A DNA stretch of 64,000 nt from Nilaparvata lugens (GCF_014356525.2 NC_052514.1:6843019-6907018), one strand, 5' to 3'. Positions 44,936 through 57,600 are shown, counted from the stretch's first letter. Notes: generated by a model from the sequence alone, not told the origin. Translations and numbers: made by a program.

Positions 44936-45330
44936 AGGTTATTTTACAGCCCTAGGGCCGTAAAAATTTTACCGGCCTGGTCAGAAAACAATCACTTTCG
45001 GCCTACATATGACGCACGTAAACCAGCTCATTACATCCAAGTGGGGCGAAAAAAGTTTTATCACAGAGTGACGTGTTTATTACAGCTGGTAAGTTCATAT
45101 GCTAAATCATATTATAACAACATGATCTTCCAGTTCTACGTTATAGGTCTGTAAAATGGATCAATATATAATTTTTATTAGCCCCCCTATTGAAATTTCT
45201 GGTTAGAAACCATCCCTAATATTCACACAATATATTCCCAAAGTTTCATGCCGTTCTGTCAAGTAGTTTTCGAGTCTATAGGGAACAAACAAAACTAACA
45301 CACAGACATTCATTTTTATAGATAGACATG
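44936..45330 (+). mobile_element. RTE-like retroposon 3' fragment
   Basis: The 3' part reads AAGTTTCATGCCGTTCTGTC, then AGTAGTTTTCGAGTCTATAG and GGAACAAACAAAACTAACAC, the typical tail of RTE-type LINEs and their SINEs. No protein frame. Confidence 0.5.
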
Positions 45331-46463
45331 AATAATTACAACAATATCAACTTCTCAACTACACAAAAAGTAATATTTCTAACATTACAAATAACATTAC
45401 ACAGTTTATAAGCAGACTGTCTGCTTAAGAATCTTCATGTCTGCAAACAGGAATGTCATCAAAATATTAATAAATCATGTATGACACTCGATTGAATATG
45501 AAGTAAGCATTGTAATTTATGTTGTTTAAAATGACGAGACACTTTATATCAACTCTGTTAAGACTTTGAGACAAAGTGTCTCAACTTCAACATGAGAAAT
45601 TTTTTGTGAATGATGGATAACTACAGACACTACAATTCAACATAATTTCAAACAACCTATCAAAGATCTACATTGAAATTTATACAAAAATTAATAAGAA
45701 CAGTTAAGAATTCTAGTTTTCTTTAATCTGGATATGTGGTTGCGAAGATGGATTAGTTTATGGGAATGCATTTGTTACATTTTTTATAGTACAACATACT
45801 TTTAATGATCATTTTATTTTTTTATTCTGATCAAGTTTCGTTTTTGATATGGAGAATCGATTATTTATCTTATCTATCACAAACTGACATATTTGCTGGC
45901 CAAAGAGTGTAGAATTTGACTCCCTGAAGGTAATGTGTTCTAAATACAGTACATTCCAATACAAATAAAATTCTTTTATACCGATAAATTCAAATACAAT
46001 CTTACAAATACTAGTACAATTTCAGTGCTTGTACTCCACATGGACATGTAGAAACATACAAGTACATGTATGTAATAGTGAACATTTTCCAAGAACCCTA
46101 CTCCTTACAAGTACAGTACTAGAATCCTATAGAGCTTCCCACTCCTTTAAAGCATTGACAGTGGACAAAACAAACAGAAATTCTCAATTTGCACAAGAAT
46201 TATGTGAATTCCTACAGTTGTGCAGTCAAAACAAGTATGCAAGTCACGTTTACTCTGTAGAGAAGCGAGTGGACCATGAATTTATGACTTCACACTGCTA
46301 AGAGAAATTGAGAGTGAACACAGAAGTTAGATGAAGGAGGAGATTGAGGAAGAAACTGAAAACACAACTTGTACTGAGAGTGGACAAGAGAAGGTAGAAG
46401 GAGAAGATCAATTGAGATACTATAGTACTATACCATTTTATTGTAGTTTTTCTTTAGGGCCAA
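45331..46463. other. Intergenic, nothing recognised
   Basis: AT-rich. A plus-strand open frame of 90 codons at 46029-46301 shows no recognisable domain and no splice or UTR context; left unannotated as a gene. Confidence 0.4.
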
Positions 46464-47180
46464 TCTATATATATAAAAGCGAAATGGCACTCACTCACTA
46501 ATTGACTGACTGACTGACTGACTGACTGACTGACTGACTGACTGACTGACTGACTGACTCACTCACTCACTCACTCACTAACTCACTCGCATAACTAAAA
46601 ATCTACCGGACCAAAAACGTTCAAATTTGGTAGGTATGTTCAGTTGGCCCTTTAGAGGCGCACTAAGAAATCTTTTGGCAATATTTTAACTCTAAGGGTT
46701 GTTTTTAAGGGTTTAAAGTTCGTCTTTTAGCATGTATCTTCTTCTCCCAATCTCTTAATATAAATTGAAATTTCCATATCATATGTTACTATAGAACTAT
46801 AATCTAGATAGAGTACCTCTTCGAAGCAGTTGTTAACTGGCAACTAAATTAATAATTTTGTCAGGTTGGCATTAAGTTGAGTTGACTTTGTTAGGTTGGC
46901 ACCAAGTTGAAGATTTAAATGCATTTATCGCGGAAAAATTGATTGGGCACTACTACTTCAACCCTGGGAATATTATATTACTAGCAGTCAGGCTCGCTTC
47001 GCTCGCCATATCCGTTTAGCCAGCCGTTTAGTCTGGACCTCCGACTGGATTGTCCTAACATATGACAAAAATGCCTAAATGATACCTGCTGATCTTATTC
47101 TTGGACGATCCAGTCAGGGGTCCAGGGGGCGGAGCCCCCTGGCTAACGGATATGGCGAGCGAAGCGAGCCTGACGGCTAG
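46464..47180 (+). mobile_element. Helitron-like non-autonomous element, full copy
   Basis: Starts TCTATATATATAAAAGCGAA between A and the element, contains a (GACT)n/(CACT)n block at 46500-46580 and ends GCCTGACGGCTAG followed by T: TC start, CTAG end, insertion between A and T, no duplication, as in Helitrons. The last 200 bases (46980-47180) form an inverted repeat with a second CTAG end pointing the other way. Confidence 0.7.
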
Positions 47181-47199
47181 TTTAATATATTATATTTAT

Positions 47200-47320
47200 A
47201 TATATATATATATAAATCTCAGTACCCTTTTAAATTATTTTGTCACAAGATGTTTCGGACATTGATGTCATTTTCAAAATAATTTAAAATGGTACTGAGA
47301 TTTATATTTTCATCTACTAT
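47200..47320. repeat. Short inverted repeat (CAGTACCCTTTTAAATTATTT)
   Basis: Left 47217-47240 and right 47280-47305 are inverted copies, with AAGATGTTTCGGACATTGATG between. Same family as 1719-1830. Confidence 0.6.
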
Positions 47321-47479
47321 AGTACCACTATAGTAACTAGTACTCAAGTAAGAATATGAATATGTGGAAAGACTCGGAATATACACAGATTTGAAAGAAA
47401 AGTAGTTGAAAATTGAGAGTGGAAAACAGGAGTTAGTAGATGAGGGAGAAGAAGACAAAAAAGAAGGAGAAGAAGAAAA

Positions 47480-47700
47480 ATAGATGAAGAAAGAGAAGAA
47501 GAAGGAAAATCTATCTCTACAGCTGTCAGCCGTTTGCGGACTATGACTCAGCCAATAGGAGAACAGTATTGGAGAAAATTTGAGTATAAGGGAGGAGCCC
47601 ATCTATGTAGCTGTCAGCCAATCACAGGCCAGTTCAATTAGGCCTATGTTAGAACACAGGCAATAAGAGAAAAGCTTGAGAATGGACTAAAAAGGAGAAG
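47480..47700. repeat. Dispersed repeat linked to a GAA tract, copy 2
   Basis: Contains CAGCCAATAGGAGAACAGTA and AGCCAATCACAGG words matching 1300-1480. Like copy 1 it neighbours long GAA repeats (48180-48345). Confidence 0.6.
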
Positions 47701-48179
47701 AAAAAGTTTTTCCAATCATGGAAAAGTTCCACAACATCAATATTTACTCTATGAATTTCATCAAGGATAAAGAAAATTGGAAAGCGATGAAGTAGCATAA
47801 CTGACTTATATTACGGACAGGAGAAAGACAGAACATTCAAAAGAGTATGAGAGAAGGAACAAGAACTATGATGAGAATGAAGAGAAGAAGGAAGAAGGAA
47901 ATAGGAAACATGAAGATGTCAAGCGAGAAACGAAAAACTAGAGGGAAGGAAGATAAGATACAACTGGAGGATTGGAAAGAGACGAAAGAGGATTAACATA
48001 TTATCAAGGAGAAGGTGGTGGAAAGAAGAATGAGAGGATAAAGATGAAGAGTTTTAAGGAGTAGGGGGAGAAAAAAAGGATATGGTGAGCAAGAGGAAAA
48101 AGTTTAAGAAGATGGAGGAGAAAAGAAAGAACAAAAATGAGGAGAAATGGGAGGATAGGCGGAGAAGAAGAGGAAGAAT
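47701..48179. other. Purine-rich intergenic sequence
   Basis: A/G-biased sequence grading into the microsatellite; no recognised feature. Open frames here are Lys/Glu-rich and due to composition. Confidence 0.5.
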
Positions 48180-48435
48180 ACAAAGGAAAAGAGGATGGAG
48201 AAGAAGAAGAAGAAGAAGAAGAAGAAGAGAAGAAGAAGAAGAAGAAGAAGAAGAGAAGAAGAAGAAGAAGAAGAAGAGAAGAAGAAGAAGAAGAAGAAGA
48301 AGAAGAAGAAGAAGAAGAAGAAGAAGAAGAAGAAGAAGAAGAAGAAGATAATGATGACGATGAAGTAGGAGAAAAAGGACAAGAAGAAGAAAATGATGAT
48401 GATGATGATGATGATGGTGATGATGATTATGATGG

Positions 48436-48470
<35 letters not shown>

Positions 48471-48500
48471 TGATGATGATGATGAAGAAGAAGAAGGAGA
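48180..48500. repeat. (GAA)n then (GAT)n compound microsatellite
   Basis: GAA units from about 48198 to 48347, then GAT units from 48392 to 48485. Open frames encode poly-Arg/Lys/Glu followed by poly-Asp; judged artefacts. Confidence 0.95.
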
Positions 48501-48844
48501 AGAAAATTCACAACAGAAACCGCTGAAAAGGAAGTAATTAAAATAGTTGTGTGATCTAGTTGGCGTGAATTAGCGTGCGTGAGTGAACCGCAATCATTAA
48601 AACACAACTGAAAACTCGAGTTATATTAGTTACTGTGTGCATTTTCAAGGTCATACTCTAGTTATCTAATATCTAATGCAATATGCATTACAATCTAGCA
48701 GCATACATCGTAGGATATCAATGTTATAGTAATGAAAATACAGTACAGTATATCTATAGTGTTAAAATGATAATGAACGTTATCCCAGTAATGTACTCAT
48801 TAACAATAATTGTAAGAGTCACTATAAATTGTCAGCTTTTCTCT
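48501..48844. other. Intergenic, nothing recognised
   Basis: AT-rich sequence between the microsatellite and the fold-back repeat. Confidence 0.4.
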
Positions 48845-49326
48845 GTGGGACCGCGTCAAACTGGGCTGGCGACAAAGTGGGCCGATGACAAACTGGGCTG
48901 GTTTTCCAGCCCAGTTTGTCGTTGCATGCACCGCCAAACTGGCACTCTAAGGAATGCAGCCCAGTTTGACGGCGTGCAACTTTGTCGTCTGGTGACAAAA
49001 TCTGAGGAGTGCCAGTTTGTCGTTGCATGCACCGCCAAACTGGCACTCTAAGGGAATGCAGCCCAGTTTGACGGCGTGCAACTTTGTCGTCTGGTGACAA
49101 AATCTGAGGAGTGCCAGTTTGTCGTTGCATGCACCGCCAAACTGGCACTCTAAGGAATGCAGCCCAGTTTGACGGCGTGCAACTTTGTCGTCTGGTGACA
49201 AAATCTGAGGAGTGCCAGTTTGTCGTTGCATGCACCGCCAAACTGGCACTCTAAGGAATGCAGCCCAGGTTGACGGCGTGCAACTTTGTCGGTAGCCCAC
49301 TTTGTCGTCAGCCCAGTTTGTCATCG
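48845..49326. mobile_element. Fold-back element with about 101-bp tandem units
   Basis: Units start GTGCCAGTTTGTCGTTGCAT at 49009, 49111 and 49212; partial units lie on both sides. Inside each unit GCCAGTTTG and CAAACTGGC form a hairpin of about 34 bases. The outer ends (GACAAAGTGGGCC and GATGACAAACTGGGCTG at the left, inverted at the right) are also inverted repeats. The GC content is much higher than in the surroundings. Minus-strand frames through it are repeat artefacts. Confidence 0.75.
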
Positions 49327-49490
49327 TCTCTCCTTTGTAATAACATCAATACTACCCATTTATCCAATGCTGACCGATTGATGTGTATTTCACTACCGAA
49401 GTCTAGTACATAAATATAAGTATAATCTCAATAGCACATAATATAAGTATAATATCACTAGCACATAATATAAGTTCTCATTAGTTCTAT

Positions 49491-50303
49491 TATAGTGAGG
49501 TCCACGTTATAATGGCAGTGGAAAAAGATAGGAGAACAACGTTGCCGATCCTCAGTCTTGTCAATACCTTCTACAGACGGTAGCTGTTACAGGTTTATTA
49601 GTGTAATATTAACTGTTTATTCTCGTTAAAAATAATCAATTATACTCTTCTAAACAAGAAATTATATTTTTCAATAATTCAATAATGAATTTTCATAATT
49701 AAGATGAAATATTTTGTTGGCCGAGCGAAGTGAGGTCTAAGATTCAAGTCGACGTTTTGGCATTTCTCTTAATGTTTAAATGTTTATATGTTTTGCGCAT
49801 TTACGGCGAAGCGCGGTAATAGATTTTCATGAAATTTGAAAGGTATGTTCCTTTTTTAATTGCGCTGCGACGTATATACAAGGTTTTGGAAATTTTGCAT
49901 TTCAAGGATGATATAAAAGGAAGAAGGAGCCTCCTTCATACGCCAATATTAGAGTAAAAATCAGACTATAGAATTATGCATCATAAATCAGCTGACAAGT
50001 TAGTGATTACACAGATGTGTGGAGAAGCCAGTCTATTGCTGTATTTCCATAAGGTCTATAGTTTCAATCAGGTTGTGGATGAGAATACTGCCAGAGGTCT
50101 ACTGTTCACAGAACTACTAGTGAATTTTCATAATTAAGATGAAATATTTTGTTGATATTTATTATTTCTGCATTGTTAAAAGATGATCTGGCAACAGAAC
50201 AAATCAAGAAAGAGATAACGCTATCCGTTTTTTGAATGATAGACAAGGATAGCAATACCATTGACAATCAAACACTGCCATTATAACGTGGACCTCACTA
50301 TAG
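49491..50303. mobile_element. Mariner-type MITE interrupted by repeat family B
   Basis: TATAGTGAGGTCCACGTTAT at 49491 and its inverse ending at 50303. The interior is split at about 49720 by a family B element. Removing it would give a MITE of about 380 bases, like its relatives. Confidence 0.85.
49720..50120 (+). mobile_element. Repeat family B, copy 4, flanked by perfect 34-bp direct repeats
   Basis: Starts GCCGAGCGAAGTGAGGTC and ends CACAGAACTACTAG. 49686-49719 and 50121-50154 are identical over 34 bases (TGAATTTTCATAATTAAGAT and 14 more). The repeat belongs to the host MITE, so it looks like a 34-bp target duplication. Confidence 0.8.
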
Positions 50304-51062
50304 TACATACAAGTATATAGTGTTATACAGTAGTTGAATAGTCACGATTGTACAATGACAATTGAAAAAGTAGTTAGCATAATTTTAGCTGAGTCATTAT
50401 TTCTTTGTTCAATTTTGGCTTGAACACAGTAGTTAGTTGTAGGCAAAGGTTAAAGATGAAGCATAAGTGATATGCGAATTTTAAATATCAAGGCTCAGAT
50501 AATATCATAGATATTATAACACTATTATCTGTGTTCTATGAGTGGAGTCATACAAGGAGGGATTGAGTTTATTTGGCCTTGGTTGTTCTTCTTTTTTTGG
50601 GGGGCAGTATAATCTGTAGGTGATAAAGTGAATATGTTTTATTTAATTTAATCATTAATTGGGTAACTGCTTCAAGTCAGGTTCACTAATTGATTCATTC
50701 CCAGTTTAGAACCCTAAGGTTTCTTAACTCTTCTGAAACTATATAATGTAATTATCGAATACGTTATATAGAAGAAGGCTCAATGAAAAGAACTGAATAT
50801 CGATGATTTGCTTTGAAAATTACTCTTTTGATTGTTGAGTAAAATAAAATTCAACTCTAAATACAGGAAGCAATCAATTTCTAGCTAAAAAAGGTATCTT
50901 AGTTTGTTTCAACTTTTTTATCGGTTGTGAATATTCAATAAATATATTCAAGCCAGTTATACTTAAGCCACACGAATCGATTTTTAGACGTTCAATTTTT
51001 TTCCGTCCTATCTACCAGATAATGAAACATTATCTGTTTAATCTAATAGAATTTGAAGGTAA
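50304..51062. other. Intergenic, nothing recognised
   Basis: AT-rich; no repeat structure or gene supported. Confidence 0.4.
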
Positions 51063-51837
51063 AAAATCTGGTGTGGCGCACTCACACAACTTTCCTTGCC
51101 GTTATGAAAATTGATCACCTGACGCTAGTGTTCACGCGCATCTCGAGTCTACTATCTGAGCCAGCTGGTGACAGGATAATAACGCTGGAGACACACAAGG
51201 TCTGCTATCTCTTCATAGTGAAAGATTTAATAGAATAAACAGTTGCCAACAGTTTGCAATTGAATAATCACATTTTTTTCGAATTTCGATAATATTTTCA
51301 ATTCTAGGTGAAAATGTTACAAAACAATAATTGTAGAGATTTTCATGCTCAATCTTTTCCACTTGAATTTTTTTGTTTAAATTGTATCTGAAGCCTGATA
51401 ATTGGGAATCTAGAATCAAACTTTGCATGGATTGGGCGAAGCTCCTAAAATTTTTACAGATATGGGACTTGTGGCATTAATGACTATTATCGGTATAAAT
51501 TTGATCAGAGCCGTTTTCGAGAAAAACGCGAAAAACCCTGTTGTCGACAACATTTTTGCCATATTAATTGCTTTTGATCGAAATTGTTCGTGTCGGATCC
51601 TTATATTGTAAGGACCTTAAGATCCAAATTTCAAGTTATTCCGTTAATTGGGAGATGATATATCGTGTACACAGACACACATACACTCATATACACATAC
51701 ATACAGACCAATACCCAAAAAACACTTTTTTTGGACTCAGGGGACCTTGAAACGTATAGAAATTCAGAAATACGGGTACCTTAAATTTTTTCGGAAAGCA
51801 ATACTTCCCTTATCTATGTGATAGGGCAAGGAAAGTA
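51063..51837 (-). mobile_element. Repeat family C, copy 2 (longest)
   Basis: Reverse copy: AATCTGGTGTGGCGCACTC at the left and GATAGGGCAAGGAAAGTA at the right. It contains AAAACGCGAAAAACCCTG and a CACACATACA-type tract. Longer than the other copies, which carry different internal deletions. No ORF. Confidence 0.65.
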
Positions 51838-51924
51838 GAAACAGTACGTCCAAAAATCCATGTGTGTGTAACTAGTTATACTGTCCAAACTTCGCCACGT
51901 CATCGAATAGATAAATAATAATAA

Positions 51925-52070
51925 TTATTATTAAACGAGAATCTCAATCAAATGCTGCTACTGCAAATATTAACAACGGGGTAAACAGCTAGATGGGAAT
52001 TCGATGAGCGCTACTATATAAAAATTGTTTGTCAGCCCGGGAATCGAACCCAATGCCTCCTAATTTTATT
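51925..52070 (-). mobile_element. tRNA-derived SINE-like fragment with a B box
   Basis: On the minus strand GGTTCGATTCC (52050-52040) is a perfect RNA polymerase III B box inside GGGTTCGATTCCCGGGC. Downstream sequence (GCAGTAGCAGCATTTGATTG) is related to 7655-7955. No convincing A box is seen upstream. Confidence 0.5.
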
Positions 52071-52159
52071 TCCAACTGAATAGATAAGTCATTCTATTCT
52101 ATTGTTCTATTCAATCGTTTCCTATCTTACTTTTCCTCTGTACCTATAACCAACGATCT

Positions 52160-52345
52160 ATACGGCCGTTCGGCCGTTCGATCGGACGAATCTGCCGGCC
52201 GTTGATTCGGCCGAATATGGTCGTCCATTGGAACCGTTTACGTCAGTCAAGTTGCCAATTATTGAATTAACTACTATCATAACCACCAAAATGTTTCATA
52301 AACAATGATTACATTGAGATTTTGAAAATTGATGTTATGTTAGAT
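52160..52345. mobile_element. Left-end fragment of the Harbinger-like family
   Basis: GGACGAATCTGCCGGCCGTT and GTCGTCCATTGGAACCG match 54505-54560 closely, and the similarity runs to TTGAGATTTTGAAAATTGA (about 52337). It ends where the tandem array starts in the large element, so this copy has no array. Confidence 0.65.
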
Positions 52346-53211
52346 CACGTTACGTTATCTATATATACTAACGTTATGTTAGTATATATAGATCGGTGCC
52401 TGTAACTGGCTTGAGTGATTCATGTGCTAAAACTATAATCCTTTATGGAAATCAGAGAAAGAAATTCAGGATCCACATTTGATAAATGCATTTATGGACG
52501 CTTTAAATTGAAAGCTATCCAAAAATTGCACTCCTTTACAATTTGTTTACTGGTGAATTCTTGGAATAAACAAAAACAAATTTGGCAAACAAACAAGCTA
52601 GAAAGAAACCAACAAACCCCGATGCCAAAAGTGCACTTCCCATAGTCACACATGTGAGACGTGAGGTCAATTTTTGATTACAGTGATTGTCTATTTTCCT
52701 GATTGGTGGCTGACATCCGCCAATTGAGAGGGTGCGCCTATTGTCCTATTGGCCCAATAATATTGCCCCAACTGGCCTGACCCAATATTGTCCTCTGGCT
52801 TTGATTTCTATCCGGTAGGTCAGCTACAACTGTCCCCTGAATATCAAACTGTCTAGTTGACTAGCATATTAATTTGTCAAGTTGGCAGTGTCGGCTTTGT
52901 TAGAATGGTTCCGTGAAGTGATAAACATTGAACGCATATGTTTTCTTCTTATACAGTTATTTGTTTTCAAGCGAAATTTGGCTTCTATGGTGGAATTGAT
53001 TTTTTTCTACAGTTATCTGTTTAGTAGAATTTGTTTTCCAAAGTGGAATGTAACTCTCAACTTATGATTTAAATCAATCGTCTCTTTCTAAAAAAATTAG
53101 TTTGACTATCAAACCCGTTAAATCAATTTATTGTCGCCACTATCCTAATATGTTTTAATTGAGTAAGCTGATGGTTTAAACTTGGATTTGAGTTCAACTT
53201 TTTACTTTTCT
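52346..53211. other. Intergenic with a short palindrome
   Basis: ATCTATATATACTAACGTTA and its inverse form a palindrome at 52358-52394. The stretch 52700-52870 is less AT-rich but shows no gene. Small open frames (52445-52645, 52882-53067) are not supported. Confidence 0.45.
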
Positions 53212-53337
53212 TGCCCTATTACCATAGGTAAGGAAAGTATTGCTTTCCGAAAAAAATTACGGTACCCAAATTCCCAAATCTCTATACGTTTCAAGGTCCC
53301 CTGACTCCAAAAAAGTGTTTTTTTTTTGGTATTGGTC

Positions 53338-53385
<48 letters not shown>

Positions 53386-53840
53386 AGTGTATGTGCGTCT
53401 GTGTACACGTATCTCGTCTCCCAATTAACGGAATGACTTGAAATTTGAAACTTAAGGTCCTCACGATATAAGTATCCGACACGAACAATTTCGATCTCAT
53501 GCAATTCAAAATGGCGGCTAAAAAACTTTCAAGTGGAAAAGATTGAGCTTAAAAATCTCTACAATTAATGTTCAGTAACATTTTCACCTAGAATTCAAAA
53601 TAAGCTCGAAATTAGAGAAAATGTTTTTATTTCAATTGCAAACTGTTGGCAACTATTGATTCTATTAAATCATTCACTATTAAGAGATAGCAGACCTCGT
53701 GTGTCTGCAGCGTTATAGTCCTGTCACCAGCTGGCTTGAATCTTTGAATAGTAGACTTGAGATGCGCGGGAACACTAGCGTCAGGTGATAAATTGTCATA
53801 ACGGCAAGGAAGTTGTGTGAGTGCGCCACACCAGATTTTT
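53212..53840 (+). mobile_element. Repeat family C, copy 3, with (TG)n
   Basis: Starts CTTGCCCTATTACCATAGGT and ends GTGCGCCACACCAGATTT. Contains a (TG)n microsatellite at 53341-53382 where copy 1 has a deletion. Confidence 0.65.
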
Positions 53841-54002
53841 AGAAGTTGATTTGACTGAAACCGTTCAATCAATGTATAGTCTGTTGCATTCATTATAATG
53901 TGTTACAATTGAATCAGCTGTTGGTTTGAACTAGATTTTGGGTTTATTTTTTTGGAGGAAGTGACCCTTAATCTCATTTCACAGCTCACTAGATGAATAT
54001 CC

Positions 54003-54434
54003 TATAGTGAGATTCAGGAAACGAAATTGAACATACTATCTTATTAACATTATTGGTTTCCCATCCTTTTCTGTCATTGGACATAACCTAGAGAGTAGAT
54101 ACCATTAATGAGAGAGAAAAAAGTTGAAAATTTGGGAAAATATACCATGTATTATATGTAGCAAATTCTATCCTTTTCTACTCCCACACCGTTGCTAAAT
54201 TGTTTGTAGAACATGTCATGAAGATTCCATGATATAATGAACTATAAAAATATTATAGTAAATACTATAATAATCTCAATTATCATAATATGTTGTTAAA
54301 TCACGGGAAGACATATTTTTTCAATGAATATTATATATTGAGTTGAAATTGATCATTATTACCAAGAATCAACAATAATTAATATCAACATGAATTAAAA
54401 TTTATAACCTGATTTTATAACGTGAATCTCCGTA
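54003..54434. mobile_element. Divergent mariner-type MITE
   Basis: Starts TATAGTGAGATTCAGG and ends TTATAACGTGAATCTCCGTA, an inverted but diverged version of the TATAGTGAGGTCCACG family. AT-rich interior. Confidence 0.55.
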
Positions 54435-54659
54435 GGCATATAGTAACGAATTAAGGGTAACCGTCCACTGGAACCATATTCAACCGATCCGTTCGGCCGT
54501 TGGATCGGACGAATCTGCCGGCCGTTAATTCGGCCGAATATGGTCGTCCATTGGAACCGTTTACGTCAGTCTAGTTGCCAATTATTGAATTAACTACTAT
54601 CATAGCCACTAAAATGTTTCATAAATAATGATTATATTGAGATTTTGAAAATTGAATAA

Positions 54660-57600
54660 ACAAAATATCCACTAAATTAGTTATTCATTACAATAATCTT
54701 ACCTCCAACAAATATTCACTGAATTAGTTATTCATTACAATAATCTTACCTCCAACAGATATTCACTAAATTAGTTATTCATTACAATAATCTTACCTCC
54801 AACAGATATTCACTAAATAGTTATTCATTACAATAATCTTACCTCCAACAAATATTCACTAAATTAGTTATTCATTACAATAATCTTACCTCCAACAAAT
54901 ATTCACTAAATTAGTTATTCATTACAATAAACTTACCTCCAACAATATTCACTAATTAGTTATTCATTACAATAATCTTACCTCCAACAAATATTCACTA
55001 AATTAGTTATTCATTACAATAATCTTACCTCCAACAAAATTCATTAAATTAGTTATTCATTACAATAATCTTACCTCCAACAAATATTCACTAATTTAGT
55101 TATTCATTACAATAATCTTACCTCCAACAAATATTCACTAAATTAGTTATTCATTACAATAATCTTACCTCCAACAAATATTCATTGAATTAGTTATTCA
55201 TTACAATAATCTTACCTCCAACAGATATTCACTAAATTAGTTATTCATTACAATAATCTTACCTCCAACAAATATTCACTAAATAAATTATTCATTACAA
55301 TAATCTTACCTCCAACAGATATTCACTAAATTAGTTATTCATTACAATAATCTTACCTCCAACAATATTCACTAAATTAGTTATTCATTACAATAATCTT
55401 ACTCCAACAGATATTCACTAAATTAGTTATTCATTACAATAATCTTACCTCCAACAAATATTCACTAAATAAATTATTCATTACAATAATCTTACCTCCA
55501 ACAGATATTCACTAAATTAGTTATTCATTACAATAATCTTACCTCCAACAAATATTCACTAAATTAGTTATTCATTACAATAATCTTACTCCAACAAATA
55601 TTCACTAAATAAATTATTCATTACAATAAACTTACCTCCACAAATATTCACTAAATTAGTTATTCATTACAATAATCTTACCTCCAACAAATATTCACTA
55701 AATTAGTTATTCATTACAATAATCTTACCTCCAACAAATATTCATTAAATTAGTTATTCATTACAATAATCTTACCTCCAACAAATATTCACTAAATTAG
55801 TTATTCATTACAATAATCTTACCTCCAACAAATATTCACTAAATTAGTTATTCATTACAATAATCTCACCTCCAACAAATATTCACTAAATTAGTATTCA
55901 TTACAATAATTACCTCCAACAAATATTCACTAAATAGTTATTCATTACAATAATCTTACCTCCAACAATATTCACTAAATTGGTTATTCATTACAATAAT
56001 CTTACCTCCACAAATATTCACTAAATTAGTTATTCATTACAATAATCTTACCTCCAACAAATATTCACTAAATAGTTATTCATTACAATAATCTTACCTC
56101 CAACAAATATTCACTAAATTAGTTATTCATTACAATAATCTTACCTCCAACAAATATTCACTAAATTGGTTATTCATTACAATAATCTTACCTCCAAAAA
56201 TATTCACTAAATTAGTTATTCATTACAATAATCTTACCTCCAACAAATATTCACTAAATTAGTTATTCATTACAATAATCTTACCTCCAACAAATATTCA
56301 CTAAATTAGTTATTCATTACAATAATCTTACCTCCAACAAATATTCACTAAATTAGTTATTCATTACAATAATCTTACCTCCAACAATATTCACTAAATT
56401 AGTTATTCATTACAATAATCTTACCTCCAACAAATATTCACTAAATTAGTTATTCATTACAATAATCTTACCTCCAACAAATTCACTAAATTAGTTATTC
56501 ATTACAATAAACTTACCTCCAACAAATATTCACTAAATTAGTTATTCATTACAATAATCTTACCTCCAACAAATATTCACTAAATTAGTTATTCATTACA
56601 ATAATCTTACCTCCAACAAATATTCACTAAATTAGTTATTCATTACAATAATCTTACCTCCAACAAATATTCACTAAATTAGTTATTCATTACAATAATC
56701 TTACCTCCAACAAATATTCACTAAATTAGTTATTCATTACAATAATCTTACCTCCAACAATATTCACTAAATTAGTTATTCATTACAATAATCTTACCTC
56801 CAACAAATATTCACTAAATAGGTTATTCATTACAATAAACTTACCTCCAACAATATTCACTAATTAGTTATTCATTACAATAATCTTACCTCCAACAAAT
56901 ATTCACTAAATTAGTTATTCATTACAATAAACTTACCTCCAACAAATATTCACTAAATTAGTTATTCATTACAATAATCTTACCTCCAACAGATATTCAC
57001 TAAATTAGTTATTCATTACAATAATCTTACCTCCAACAGATATTCACTAATTAGTTATTCATTACAATAATCTTACCTCCAACAAATATTCACTAAATTA
57101 GTTATTCATTACAATAATCTTACCTCCAACAAATATTCACTAAATTAGTTATTCATTACAATAAACTTACCTCCAACAAATATTCACTAAATTAGTTATT
57201 CATTACAATAATCTTACCTCCAACAAAATTCACTAAATTAGTTATTCATTACATAATCTTACCTCCAACAATATTCATTAAATTAGTTATTCATTACAAT
57301 AATCTTACCTCCAACAAATATTCACTAAATTAGTTATTCATTACAATAATCTTACCTCCAACAAATATTCACTAAATTAGTTATTCATTACAATAATCTT
57401 ACCTCCAACAAATATTCACTAAATTAGTTATTCATTACAATAATCTTACCTCCAACAAATATTCACTAAATTAGTTATTCATTACAATAATCTTACCTCC
57501 ACAAATATTCACTAAATTAGTTATTCATTACAATAATCTTACTCCAACAAATATTCACTAAATTAGTTATTCATTACAATAATCTTACCTCCAACAAATA

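Noticed and set aside
46029..46301. A 90-codon plus-strand open frame
   Set aside because: No domain, no splice or polyadenylation context and no biased codon use that I can see.
48082..48607. Open frames of poly-Arg/Glu/Asp and poly-Ile/Phe
   Set aside because: GAA and GAT microsatellite translations with no independent coding evidence.
48822..49324. Minus-strand frames of up to 139 codons with repeated Cys/Arg-rich peptides
   Set aside because: The repetition is that of the 101-bp fold-back units; three overlapping frames are equally open.
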